A stretch of 64,000 bases of DNA from HTCC2207 sp002685195 (GTDB lineage: Bacteria > Pseudomonadota > Gammaproteobacteria > Pseudomonadales > Porticoccaceae), in the NCBI GenBank assembly GCA_051201675.1, contig CP179212.1:124001-188000 (forward strand). Direction: 5' to 3'. Positions 8,617 through 17,815 of this stretch are shown here, piece by piece. The translations under genes were made by a program, and so were the position numbers. The notes beneath the pieces are model-generated. The model saw nothing but the letters and a program-made list of their open reading frames with translations, searched no databases and was not told where the DNA came from. The stretch's first letter is position 1, and each line of letters opens with the position of its first letter.

Positions 8617-10083
8617 CTATCTATCGATACCAAGCTCACTCCATAACGCATCAACCCGCTGCTTAATGGTTTCATCCATCACAATGGGTTCTCCCCACTC
8701 GCGGCTGGTTTCTCCGGGCATTTTATTGGTGGCATCCATCCCCATTTTAGAGCCGAGGCCTGACACGGGGGATGCAAAATCCAGATAGTCGATGGGGGTA
8801 TTTTCAATCATTACTGTGTCTCGCACAGGGTCCATTCTAGTTGTCATTGCCCAAATAACATCTTCCCAGTTGCGAACATCAACATCATCATCGGTAACGA
8901 TCACAAATTTGGTATACATAAATTGCCGTAGAAAAGACCATACTCCCATCATTACTCGCTTAGCGTGGCCGGGGTATTGCTTTTTCATACTGACCACAGC
9001 CATACGATACGAGCAGCCTTCAGGGGGTAGATAAAAATCTACGATCTCAGGAAACTGCTTTTTCAAGATAGGAACAAATACTTCGTTTAGGGCCACACCT
9101 AAGATCGCGGGCTCATCTGGCGGACGGCCAGTGTAGGTACTATGGTAAATAGGGTTTTCACGATGGGTAATACGATCTATGGTGAATACGGGAAAAGTTT
9201 CCACCTCATTGTAGTATCCCGTGTGATCGCCAAAAGGACCTTCTTCAGCTTCATCACCATGTAAAAAGCCTTCAAGAATATATTCAGCACTTGCGGGTAC
9301 CTGTAGATCGCTACCGATGCACTTGACCACTTGAGTTTTCTCGCCACGTAATAAACCAGCAAATGCATATTCAGATAGTGTGTCTGGCACAGGCGTTACT
9401 GCACCAAGAGTCGTCGCTGGGTCAGCACCCAAAGCGATGGCGACTGGGTAAGGCTTGCCGGGATTTTTCTTTTGAAAGTCACGGTAATCTAAAGCACCAC
9501 CGCGGTGAGCTAACCAGCGCATAATGAGTTTGTTTTTGGCGATTTTTTGCATCCGATAAATGCCGAGATTTTGTCTTTCCTTCTCCGGGCCGCGAGTAAT
9601 AGCCAATGCCCAAGTTACAAGTGGTGCGGCATCTCCAGGCCAACACGTTTGAATAGGCAATTGATCAAGATTAACCTGATCACCTTCTAAAACAATTTGC
9701 TGGCAGGGCGCTTTCTTCACTACCTTGACTGGCATGTTTAATACTTGCTTAAAGTCGTGGCGCTTTTCCCAAAGATCCAATAATCCTTTGGGTGGTTCTG
9801 GTTCTTTTAGGAAAGCAAGTAACTCACCCACATCTCGCAGAGCGCTAACATTCTCCTGACCCATGCCAAGGGCAACTCGTTCGGGGGTGCCGAATAGGTT
9901 GCAAAGAACGGGGACGTCGTAACCTTTAGGATTCTCAAACAGTAGGGCGGGGCCTTTAGCGCGCAGAGTACGGTCGCTAATTTCTGTCATTTCTAGGTAG
10001 GGATCAACTTCTTGTTTGATGCGCACCAGCTCTCCTCGTTGCTCAAGGAGGGCGATAAAGTCGCGCAAATCAGAACTTTTCAT
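8617..10083 (-). CDS. ubiD: 4-hydroxy-3-polyprenylbenzoate decarboxylase
   Basis: UbiD-family decarboxylase that uses prenylated FMN and removes the carboxyl group from 3-polyprenyl-4-hydroxybenzoate in ubiquinone synthesis. The 488-aa length is typical. Visible family segments include LGIYRMQ, PVAIALGADPA, EGPFGDHTGYY (with the conserved acid/base Glu region) and KFVIVTDDDVDVRNW. It follows rho on the same strand with a 41-base gap, the same trxA-rho-ubiD order seen in Pseudomonas. The partner ubiX is not in this window. Confidence 0.97.
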   Translation of the reverse strand: MKSSDLRDFIALLEQRGELVRIKQEVDPYLEMTEISDRTLRAKGPALLFENPKGYDVPVLCNLFGTPERVALGMGQENVSALRDVGELLAFLKEPEPPKGLLDLWEKRHDFKQVLNMPVKVVKKAPCQQIVLEGDQVNLDQLPIQTCWPGDAAPLVTWALAITRGPEKERQNLGIYRMQKIAKNKLIMRWLAHRGGALDYRDFQKKNPGKPYPVAIALGADPATTLGAVTPVPDTLSEYAFAGLLRGEKTQVVKCIGSDLQVPASAEYILEGFLHGDEAEEGPFGDHTGYYNEVETFPVFTIDRITHRENPIYHSTYTGRPPDEPAILGVALNEVFVPILKKQFPEIVDFYLPPEGCSYRMAVVSMKKQYPGHAKRVMMGVWSFLRQFMYTKFVIVTDDDVDVRNWEDVIWAMTTRMDPVRDTVMIENTPIDYLDFASPVSGLGSKMGMDATNKMPGETSREWGEPIVMDETIKQRVDALWSELGIDR

Positions 10084-10124
10084 AATTAATGTGGCCCGTG
10101 CAAGCTAGCCTGCCCGAAGCAGGG

Positions 10125-11384
10125 TTACTTGCGCTTCATGGCGCCAAAGAATTCAGCGTTGTTCTTAAAGCCTTTGAGTTTCTCAACAACAAATTCTGCA
10201 GCACCTAAATCTTCCATATCGTGAAGCAGTTTACGCAGAATCCAGATACGCTGGAGTTCTGACTCTTCGATCAATAAGTCTTCACGACGAGTTCCAGACC
10301 GACGCACGTTGATGGCTGGATAAACTCGCTTCTCAGCAATCTTACGATCAAGAATTAGCTCCATATTACCGGTGCCTTTGAATTCTTCATAGATGACTTC
10401 ATCCATTTTTGATCCAGTCTCAACCAGAGCAGTGGCGATAATAGTCAAGCTACCACCGTGCTCAATATTCCGTGCTGCTCCAAAGAAACGCTTGGGCTTC
10501 TCAAGGGCATGGGCGTCTACACCACCTGTCAGTACCTTACCTGAAGATGGGATAACTGTGTTGTAGGCGCGGGCTAGACGGGTGATAGAGTCAAGCAAGA
10601 TGACCACATCTTTCTTATGCTCAACCAAACGCTTGGCTTTTTCGATGACCATCTCTGCGACCTGGACATGACGAGTGGGTGGCTCATCAAAGGTTGAAGC
10701 AATAACCTCACCACGGACAGTACGCTGCATCTCTGTGACTTCTTCCGGACGCTCATCGATTAGCAGGACGATGATGTAACATTCTGGATTATTGCGAATA
10801 ATAGATTGCGCAATATTCTGCATCATAATGGTTTTACCCGCTTTCGGCGGTGCCACAATTAAGCCGCGCTGCCCTTTACCAATGGGGGCTACCAAGTCAA
10901 TGATTCGACCAGTGAGATCTTCCGAGGAGCCATTGCCTGCTTCTAAAGTGAGGCGTTGATCAGGGAAAAGTGGTGTCAGGTTAACAAAGAGAATTTTATT
11001 GCGGACATTTTCCGGTGCGTCATAGTTAATCTTATCGACTTTAAGCATGGCAAAATATCTTTCGCCATCTTTCGGTGGTCTTATCTTCCCGGCAATGGCA
11101 TCTCCAGTACGCAAGTTAAAGCGTCTGATTTGACTGGGCGATACATAAATATCATCTGCACCTGCAAGATAGGAGGCGCCTGCGGAGCGCAAAAACCCGA
11201 ATCCGTCCGGTAGTATCTCGAGCACACCGTCTCCATAGATATCTTCACCGCCTTTTGCGTGTTTCTTAAGCAGTGCGAAGATAATGTCATTTTTACGGGA
11301 GCGAGCTAAATTGTCGAGGCCGAGGGCTTCAGTCATTTCAAGGAGTTCGCCAATAGGTTTGTGCTTTAATTCGGATAGGTTCAT
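10125..11384 (-). CDS. rho: Transcription termination factor Rho
   Basis: Hexameric RNA-dependent ATPase that terminates transcription. The 419-aa protein matches the gammaproteobacterial length. The N-terminal helical domain (MNLSELKHKPIGELLEM) leads into the cold-shock-like RNA-binding fold (GVLEILPDGFGFLRS, DIYVSPSQIRRFNLRTGD). The ATPase core has the Walker A segment APPKAGKT, Walker B VVILLDSITR and the Q-loop/R-loop segment SSGKVLTGGVD. A 214-base leader separates it from trxA, where Rho autoregulation is usual in relatives. Confidence 0.98.
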   Translation of the reverse strand: MNLSELKHKPIGELLEMTEALGLDNLARSRKNDIIFALLKKHAKGGEDIYGDGVLEILPDGFGFLRSAGASYLAGADDIYVSPSQIRRFNLRTGDAIAGKIRPPKDGERYFAMLKVDKINYDAPENVRNKILFVNLTPLFPDQRLTLEAGNGSSEDLTGRIIDLVAPIGKGQRGLIVAPPKAGKTIMMQNIAQSIIRNNPECYIIVLLIDERPEEVTEMQRTVRGEVIASTFDEPPTRHVQVAEMVIEKAKRLVEHKKDVVILLDSITRLARAYNTVIPSSGKVLTGGVDAHALEKPKRFFGAARNIEHGGSLTIIATALVETGSKMDEVIYEEFKGTGNMELILDRKIAEKRVYPAINVRRSGTRREDLLIEESELQRIWILRKLLHDMEDLGAAEFVVEKLKGFKNNAEFFGAMKRK

Positions 11385-11565
11385 AGATAGGATTTCAGAG
11401 TTGTTGAATGATAAATTGAAAAGGGTTAGCGTTTTAGCTGATATTACAGAAAGATGGATTTAACGGCCTAGGGGCCCAAATAGTTAATTTCGATGTTGTC
11501 AGAAGATGCTAGAAATTCGTTGATAGGACCTGAGTATAGCGTTACCTATAGAAAGCGCAAGATTT

Positions 11566-11593
11566 TTTTCGGCCCTGCGAGCAGAGCCGAAAA
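11566..11593 (-). terminator. Hairpin just downstream of trxA
   Basis: TTTTCGGC at 11566-11573 pairs with GCCGAAAA at 11586-11593, with CTGC/GCAG-type pairing further in. It starts 5 bases after the trxA stop. In the trxA direction no T run follows, so it is either a weak terminator or a processing/stability hairpin before the rho leader. Confidence 0.45.
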
Positions 11594-11598
11594 TGTCT

Positions 11599-11925
11599 TT
11601 AGATCAATCCATCCACAAATTCAATGAGTTGACCTTTGGATAATGCTCCAACTTTGGTCGCTTCAACAGTACCATTTTTAAATACCAGCAACGTGGGGAT
11701 ACCTCGTACATTAAATTTCGCCGCCGTTTCAGGGTTACTATCAACGTCTACCTTACAGATCTTCATTTTTCCTGCGTATTCATCCGCTATTTCGTTAAGG
11801 ATTGGTGCAATCATTTTGCAGGGTCCACACCACTCAGCCCAAAAATCTACCAAGGCCGGGGTGTCAGATTGCAAAACATCTGTTTCAAAACTTGCATCAG
11901 TAACGTGAACAATATTTTCGCTCAT
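11599..11925 (-). CDS. trxA: Thioredoxin 1
   Basis: Small cytoplasmic disulfide reductase, 108 aa, with the canonical redox motif WCGPC (cysteines 33 and 36) and the cis-proline loop RGIPTLLVFKNG. A GGAG ribosome-binding site precedes the ATG. It lies directly upstream of rho, an arrangement conserved across gammaproteobacteria. Confidence 0.98.
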   Translation of the reverse strand: MSENIVHVTDASFETDVLQSDTPALVDFWAEWCGPCKMIAPILNEIADEYAGKMKICKVDVDSNPETAAKFNVRGIPTLLVFKNGTVEATKVGALSKGQLIEFVDGLI

Positions 11926-12073
11926 TGCGCGGAATCTCCAAATAGGTGTTTATAAAACGAGTATCTTCATTGTATAGAGGAATCATAACACTAGCTTTAG
12001 TAAGGCTTCAAACGATATACGTCCATAATGGGCACTAAGAGGATGAAATGATGATCACCTCACATTATTCTCT

Positions 12074-13129
12074 TTATCGGCGGCGTCTGCTTCGGCCTGA
12101 GGCTTTATGTCCAGGACCAGCAGCTCCTCCGGCAATAGTCAAATCACCACCCATTTGAGCTTTTGCACCACTGGTAATAACGCCTAACTCTGACTCTATT
12201 CGAGCCAAGTCCGGGGTATCCCCTTTTTCATGGCTATCAATTACTTTTCGCATTTCTGCTACATGTTTTGGAGAAGTACCGCAGCAGCCACCAATTATTC
12301 GAGCTCCCGAATCAATGGCCATTTTGGTGTAGATAGCCATTAACTCCGGCGTGCCGCTATAGCAAATTTTCCCATCGATCCACTCAGGAATACCACAGTT
12401 GCCTTTCGCAACCAGTATTGGCTTCACATTTGCTAAATCCGCGGCTTGTTTCATATTGATTATGCCTGCTATAACTTCAGCTGCGCCGAGCCCACAGTTA
12501 GTTCCATAGGCGGCAAGTGGAGTGCAAAGATCATCTTGGAGCTGTACCAGATCAGATGGTGTAATCCCCATCATTGTCCGGCCATTTGTTTCGATACTTA
12601 ATGTCAGCACAATAGGCAATCCGGTCACGCTTGCACCACGAACCGCTGCATGACATTCCTCAATAGATGACAATGTTTCAATCCACAGAATATCCGCGCC
12701 ACCTTCCTTAAGAGCCATGGCTTGCTCAGCAAAAGCAATCTCTCCTTCCTCTATAGTCATTAGCCCGGCGGGGGCAAAGATCTCGCCGGTGGGCCCCATG
12801 GAACCTGCTACTACAATGTCTCGTCCACTGGCGGCCACTTCAGATACTAAAATTCGCGCTGCTGCGCGGTTAAACTCAACCACTCGGTCTTGAGCATCAT
12901 GAAGTTTAAGACGATAACTATTGCCGCCGAAGGTGTTCGTCAGAACAATATCGGACCCCGCATCAATAAAAGAGCGATAGTGGGAAGCTACGCGTTCTGG
13001 AAAATCTGTGTTCCAAAATTCAGGGGAGTCACCGGACTGCAAGCCCAGGGCAAATAGGTTTGTTCCCGTGGCACCATCGATAAGAAGTGTTTGTTTTTCA
13101 TCGAGAAGTTTTAAAAAAATGTTTTTCAT
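12074..13129 (-). CDS. Homocysteine S-methyltransferase family protein (betaine-homocysteine methyltransferase type)
   Basis: Probably transfers a methyl group from a betaine-type donor to homocysteine. The 351-aa protein has the Zn-dependent Pfam S-methyl_trans fold: ATGTNLFALGL, TNTFGGNSYRL, SMGPTGE, GTNCGLGA (first zinc cysteine) and GGCCGTSPKH (the paired zinc cysteines). It has no cobalamin-binding domain, so it is not MetH. The C-terminus is unusual, a Gly/Ala-rich linker ending in SGRSRRRR. No neighbouring gene shares the pathway. The methyl donor cannot be read from sequence; glycine betaine or a sulfonium compound is plausible. Confidence 0.82.
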   Translation of the reverse strand: MKNIFLKLLDEKQTLLIDGATGTNLFALGLQSGDSPEFWNTDFPERVASHYRSFIDAGSDIVLTNTFGGNSYRLKLHDAQDRVVEFNRAAARILVSEVAASGRDIVVAGSMGPTGEIFAPAGLMTIEEGEIAFAEQAMALKEGGADILWIETLSSIEECHAAVRGASVTGLPIVLTLSIETNGRTMMGITPSDLVQLQDDLCTPLAAYGTNCGLGAAEVIAGIINMKQAADLANVKPILVAKGNCGIPEWIDGKICYSGTPELMAIYTKMAIDSGARIIGGCCGTSPKHVAEMRKVIDSHEKGDTPDLARIESELGVITSGAKAQMGGDLTIAGGAAGPGHKASGRSRRRR

Positions 13130-13243
13130 TAATTTCTTATATCGTCCTTATTCAACCAATCTCCATCATATATTGCGCGCTCGCTCATATAAAGAGACCA
13201 GTTGAAAGATTAAACCTATTTAGGTATCTACTCCAAGCCTCAC

Positions 13244-14383
13244 TCACAGGCCAAAAACAATCTTCTCACTTTTTAGTAGTCGTTCCATTCCGAATATTAA
13301 AGCCAGTGAAATAATTAGTGTGGACAAGCAAGACACCGCCAACTGCAGTAGAGGAATTTCTTTTCCTTTGGCTAAATCAATCAGCGCCTGTAGTTGCCCA
13401 GATACCGGTGCCCAGCGAAGTTCTTCTACGGCAAAGTCCAATGTTGCCGCATAAGACATCGCTATGGGAACGAACATAACAAAGCTTATGTAGGTTTGTG
13501 CTTCTTTAAAACTCTTGGCCATAAAGGAAACAAACAGCTGCATACTGGCGGCGAAAATGGCTACAGAAAAACCCGCCAATAGCGCCCCGAGCACAAAACT
13601 ACCGGATATGTCGACACTAAATCCTAACTCTTGCCATGGCACAAATGGATAGACAAACTTTGATACGATTATCGTCAAGATAAGTCCTAGCATTCCGAAG
13701 ATACTCACAGCGACAGTTTTGGATATCACTAGCTGCAATACCGAAACGGGATGGCTCAGAAGCAGAGCCAGTGAGTTGCGCTCTCTCTCCCCTGCACTGG
13801 TATCAATCGCTAAGTTCATGCCGGCGACAAATACGGACAATATCATCAGCATTGTCATCACACCCATGATCTGACCACCTTTTGAGACAGCGGTGGCTTT
13901 GTCTTGTATATGCACTTTTATCGGATTAATAATATTGGGATTAATGCCTCGACTGATTAGTCTGAGGCTGACCATTTCCGAGCTATAACTCCCCAGTGCT
14001 CGCTTAATTCTGGCAATCGCAGTTCTTAGGCTGTCCTCCGACTGATCTGCAATCAAGGTAACTTCTGCAGGTTCTGCACGATTGAGTTGCTTGGAGAAAT
14101 CAGTACTGATGACGAGTTCGATATTCTTTAGTTTATCTGGATCATCCCCTTGGCTAATGCCTCTATCGCTGAGGTAGTTGACCAAGTTAGAGGCCTCAAT
14201 TCCGTTGGTAATGGTAATCTCTATATCTTCGGGATTGGTCGCCTTGTTAATGACAGCTGTCAAAACAACGGCAAGTAGTACGGGAGTAAAGAAGGCGTAA
14301 TAAAGCCCCGCCATCACCGAGCGCTTATCTCTCACAGCATCTAATAATTCTTTGCGCAGAAGGCTAGTAAAACGATTGTTCAT
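13244..14383 (-). CDS. ABC-2 type transporter permease (NatB-like)
   Basis: A 379-aa membrane protein. One TM segment lies near the N-terminus (residues about 22-43), followed by a soluble extracytoplasmic domain of about 130 residues (IEITITNGIEASN onward) and a C-terminal bundle of five hydrophobic segments (from GGQIMGVMTMLMILSVFVAG). The SAGERERNSLALLLSHPV segment is characteristic of NatB/ABC-2 permeases. Its ATG overlaps the ATPase gene stop by four bases, so the two form one exporter. Substrate unknown: NatAB exports Na+, but many relatives export other compounds. Confidence 0.85.
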   Translation of the reverse strand: MNNRFTSLLRKELLDAVRDKRSVMAGLYYAFFTPVLLAVVLTAVINKATNPEDIEITITNGIEASNLVNYLSDRGISQGDDPDKLKNIELVISTDFSKQLNRAEPAEVTLIADQSEDSLRTAIARIKRALGSYSSEMVSLRLISRGINPNIINPIKVHIQDKATAVSKGGQIMGVMTMLMILSVFVAGMNLAIDTSAGERERNSLALLLSHPVSVLQLVISKTVAVSIFGMLGLILTIIVSKFVYPFVPWQELGFSVDISGSFVLGALLAGFSVAIFAASMQLFVSFMAKSFKEAQTYISFVMFVPIAMSYAATLDFAVEELRWAPVSGQLQALIDLAKGKEIPLLQLAVSCLSTLIISLALIFGMERLLKSEKIVFGL

Positions 14384-15114
14384 GCAGCTATCCCCTCATC
14401 AGTCCCGATCAGGGAAATAAATGCTTCCTCTAAGGAGGTTTGGTTAGTTTGATCACATAATTCTTGTGGACTACCAATGGCGACGGCCTTGCCATCTGCC
14501 ATTACCACAACGCGATCACATAATGAGGCTACCTCTTGCATCACATGGCTGGAGAATAAAATACAATGACCTTCGGACTTGAGCTTACCCAGCATGTCTC
14601 TGAGAATTCGTGTACTCATGACATCGAGACCTCGAGTGGGCTCGTCAAGAATAATATTTTTTGGCTGATGAACAATTGCTTGGGCTAAAGCCGTCTTCAT
14701 TCGTTGACCCTGGGAAAAACCTTTACACCGGCGGTCAGCGATATCGGCTAACTGCAAATCAAGAATGACTTTGTCAGTTGCAGTAATGGCCGCAGATCGT
14801 TCCAAACCGCTTAGTTCAGCAAAATAACAAATATATTCCCGTGGAGTTAGTCGTTCGTAAATACCAAAGGGATCTGGAAATAATCCAAGTTCTTGTTTAG
14901 CTGCAAGGGGTTGCTTGGCAACGTCAATTTCATTAATCGATGTAGTGCCTTGGTCAGGTTTTAGCAGGCCAAAAATTGTTCTAAGACAGGTTGTTTTACC
15001 CGCTCCATTTGGACCCAGCAATCCTGTGATTTGACCGTCGTATGCATCAAAGGTTAGGGCATCTAGGGCCTGCACCTCACCCAGTTTTTTAGACAGGTTG
15101 GACACTGAAATCAT
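14380..15114 (-). CDS. ABC transporter ATP-binding protein (NatA-like)
   Basis: A 244-aa nucleotide-binding subunit. It has Walker A GPNGAGKTT at about residues 34-42, the signature KGFSQGQRMKTALAQA, Walker B NIILDEPTRGLDV and the switch histidine in ILFSSHVMQE. It overlaps the permease gene downstream and the peptidase gene upstream by ATGA, so the three genes are a translationally coupled unit. It energises the NatB-like permease. Confidence 0.92.
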   Translation of the reverse strand: MISVSNLSKKLGEVQALDALTFDAYDGQITGLLGPNGAGKTTCLRTIFGLLKPDQGTTSINEIDVAKQPLAAKQELGLFPDPFGIYERLTPREYICYFAELSGLERSAAITATDKVILDLQLADIADRRCKGFSQGQRMKTALAQAIVHQPKNIILDEPTRGLDVMSTRILRDMLGKLKSEGHCILFSSHVMQEVASLCDRVVVMADGKAVAIGSPQELCDQTNQTSLEEAFISLIGTDEGIAA

Positions 15115-16607
15115 GGTGAATCCTCCACAGTGGTCTTACTTTGCAATGCCTGAGCGCTGCTGGGATTAAGGTAAAAACTTTTAGAATGGGTTTCACTTAA
15201 ACAGCTAGCATCTAAGTCGGTAACAGTGCCAAGATCAACTAAGTCAGCAACCAAATCACTACCACAGGTCTGAGCAGCAACACCGTGGGTAGCGTAAGGA
15301 GCGACAAAGTGTGCTGCATTGGTCATATTGACCATAGCCAATGCACCCCAATCAGGAGGTGTCGCAGGATCTAATTCACCAGATAAGAGTAGAGTGGGAA
15401 TATCGCTTTCGATAGGATTGAAAAACTTTTCATCAACCCGATTTGATGGCCATATCGAACAGGACTTGACCATTGCTTCATACAATGAGTTCGCAGTATA
15501 TGATTGTTCGATATCTGCCATTAGATCAGTGCTGACCCGATGAACATCTTCTGCGCAGACTACAGAATTATGCATTCCAGCGGCAAGATCAATTCCGTTC
15601 ATGATGAGTGAATAGAGCCCGAGTAGCGGTTGATAATTTCCGCTTGCGGCTAGATTTATGGCTAGTGGTAAAAGCGCACGGGTCGATGGTGAGTACATGG
15701 AAAGCCGTAAAATACCCAGCAATTTATCCCGAGTTAATAAAAAAGTTTCTGGATTACCTGTCATCGGATGAAACACTTTTGTAGTGACTGGATTATTGGT
15801 CAGGTTGTTGGTTAGTGAACTTAAGTCAGAACGTAAAGCTGGAAACTGTTGATTACAGGCAGCATCTGCCGCACATTGCTCAAGGACACCTTCTAAAGCA
15901 CGGTCAACGGATAACCCAACAGCAAGCACTGATTGTTGCATCGGCACCACTCCATCCAAGGTTACTGTCAGTAAGGCTTCACTGTAGTGACGCATGTACA
16001 ATTGCGCCATTCGGCTACCATAGGATATGCCATACACATGGAGTTTTTCATAGCCAAGGAATTTGCGAACAGCTTCAAAGTCATGAATCGCGGTGGAGCT
16101 GTCGTACATTGCCAAATCAGATTCAATGTTACTCAAACACTTCTCTGTTTCAACAATAACATCAAACCCTTGTTCATCCACCATTAGAGGTGAGAGGATA
16201 TTATCCTGAGGACATTGCAAAATATTTGAGCGGCCAGTACCTCGCTGATCAATTAGCAAAATATCTCTAGTTTCTCTGACTTTTTTAAAAGTGTTGTTGA
16301 ACAGAGCGGCGTTATCAATGGCGGATTGGCCAGGTCCTCCTGCAATAGCTAGCAGCGCCTCAGTGGGGTGGACAGGCTTTACTGCAGGAATGACCACATA
16401 GTGAATATCAATCTTGCGGCCCTGAGGTTTAGAGGAGTCTTCTGCAACTTGAATAAAGCCACAAGGAAGCCGGTCCGATAAACCATCCACATAGCAGTAG
16501 CTTGGACTGTTTTTTTCCTGAGCTACAGTGAGGGAGGTTAGATTCATTAAAACTAGGAGGGACGCCCCAAGCATCATTCTAAATGACGACATCTTGTCCA
16601 ATAACAT
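15111..16607 (-). CDS. Secreted alpha/beta hydrolase, proline iminopeptidase/TAP family
   Basis: A peptidase or esterase of the S33/TAP type with an N-terminal signal sequence (hydrophobic MMLGASLLVLMNLTSLTVA). I choose the ATG ending at 16607 because GGAAAGGA lies eight bases upstream; an in-frame start at 16646 is possible. Catalytic features: the oxyanion segment AIAGGPGQSA, DQRGTGRS, the nucleophile in HVYGISYGSRMAQ, an acid in LSGELDPATPP and a histidine near YATHGV, followed by the C-terminal TAP-like region. Length is about 498 aa. Coupling to the ABC exporter suggests a shared role in handling a peptide or ester, which is inference. Confidence 0.85.
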   Translation of the reverse strand: MLLDKMSSFRMMLGASLLVLMNLTSLTVAQEKNSPSYCYVDGLSDRLPCGFIQVAEDSSKPQGRKIDIHYVVIPAVKPVHPTEALLAIAGGPGQSAIDNAALFNNTFKKVRETRDILLIDQRGTGRSNILQCPQDNILSPLMVDEQGFDVIVETEKCLSNIESDLAMYDSSTAIHDFEAVRKFLGYEKLHVYGISYGSRMAQLYMRHYSEALLTVTLDGVVPMQQSVLAVGLSVDRALEGVLEQCAADAACNQQFPALRSDLSSLTNNLTNNPVTTKVFHPMTGNPETFLLTRDKLLGILRLSMYSPSTRALLPLAINLAASGNYQPLLGLYSLIMNGIDLAAGMHNSVVCAEDVHRVSTDLMADIEQSYTANSLYEAMVKSCSIWPSNRVDEKFFNPIESDIPTLLLSGELDPATPPDWGALAMVNMTNAAHFVAPYATHGVAAQTCGSDLVADLVDLGTVTDLDASCLSETHSKSFYLNPSSAQALQSKTTVEDSP

Positions 16608-16674
16608 TGAAAATCCTTTCCAATTTAGAAGCATTCGAATAAGCATAATCTAATAAATCCTATAAAGCTAACCA

Positions 16675-17811
16675 TTAAAAATTCTGCAGAACTGAATTTA
16701 AAAACTGATATCCAAGTGGTGTGGTGCGGTAGCGATCAGTGTCCTGTTCAAGTAGCCCTTGAGATTGTAGGCGAAGGACTATTTTATCCACAGAATGGAA
16801 ATCTAAACCTGTCCGCTGCGTAAAATATTCTCTGGACACACCTTGCTTTAGTCGCAAACCGTTCATCATAAACTCCTGAGCCATCTCATCCAAACTAATA
16901 GCTTTACTGAGAATCTCTGGGCTACCAAGTTTTGCTAAATAGTGATCAGGTTGTCTTGTTTTGGCAGTGCGAATAATCTCATTCTGTGTTGGAAGCGTAA
17001 TCTTGCCATGTGCCCCAGCGCCCACTCCTAAGTAGTCCCCAAACTGCCAGTAATTCATGTTGTGATGGGATTGCATTGCATTCTGTGCAAATGCAGATAC
17101 TTCGTACTGCTGGTAGCCTTTATTATTCAACATTACCATTCCAGCCTGTTGGATATCTGCTAAACGATCATCAATAGGGAGCAAAGGTGGACGAGAGAAA
17201 AATTCGGTATTAGGTTCTATAGTGAGTTGATACCAAGAGATATGTATCGCTCCAGAGTCTGCAGCCTTAATAATGTCATTTTCAGCTTCGGCCACTGTTT
17301 GTTCGGGAAGGCCATGCATCAAATCAACATTAAAATTATCAAACCCAGCTGATTGCGCCATGGCTATCGCTGATATTGCCTGCGATGAGCCATGAATTCT
17401 ACCGAGGCGTTTGAGGTGATTATCATTGAAGCTTTGAACGCCTACTGATAGCCGGTTGACACCGGCGCTATAAAAATCAGCGAATTTTTTTTGCTCGGCA
17501 ACACCCGGGTTGGCTTCTAGGGTAACTTCTATATCCGACTCGAAGCCAATCAGATTTTCAGCTGCTTGCAGAATAGTGCCAATGGCTGCTCCGGAAAATA
17601 AGCTAGGAGTGCCACCACCAAAAAAAATCGAGCGCAGTTTTCTACCCTGCACCCAGTGAAGGTCTGCTTTAAGATCTTCTATGAGCGCATTGACATAGTC
17701 GGTTTCTGGAATGGTTTGTTTAGCGACATGAGAATTAAAATCACAGTAAGGGCATTTTTTTACGCACCAAGGAATGTGAACATACAGTGAAAGGGGCGGT
17801 AACTTGAGCAT
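16675..17811 (-). CDS. hemW: Radical SAM heme chaperone HemW
   Basis: Radical-SAM protein of 378 aa that binds heme and delivers it to respiratory proteins; it was earlier annotated as oxygen-independent coproporphyrinogen oxidase. The CX3CX2C cluster motif is at residues 16-23 (CVKKCPYC). FFGGGTPSLF and EANPG are SAM-binding segments, and the C-terminal HemN_C domain is present. It starts four bases after rdgB, as in Pseudomonas. Confidence 0.95.
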   Translation of the reverse strand: MLKLPPLSLYVHIPWCVKKCPYCDFNSHVAKQTIPETDYVNALIEDLKADLHWVQGRKLRSIFFGGGTPSLFSGAAIGTILQAAENLIGFESDIEVTLEANPGVAEQKKFADFYSAGVNRLSVGVQSFNDNHLKRLGRIHGSSQAISAIAMAQSAGFDNFNVDLMHGLPEQTVAEAENDIIKAADSGAIHISWYQLTIEPNTEFFSRPPLLPIDDRLADIQQAGMVMLNNKGYQQYEVSAFAQNAMQSHHNMNYWQFGDYLGVGAGAHGKITLPTQNEIIRTAKTRQPDHYLAKLGSPEILSKAISLDEMAQEFMMNGLRLKQGVSREYFTQRTGLDFHSVDKIVLRLQSQGLLEQDTDRYRTTPLGYQFLNSVLQNF

Positions 17812-17815
17812 GGGG

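Noticed and set aside
8515..8646. A 43-aa + strand frame (MPLMQAAFDAAWRAAEE...) after hutC
   Set aside because: It looks codon-like at first but has no ribosome-binding site, overlaps the ubiD 3' end on the other strand and has no recognisable family. It could be a gene remnant, but the evidence is too thin.
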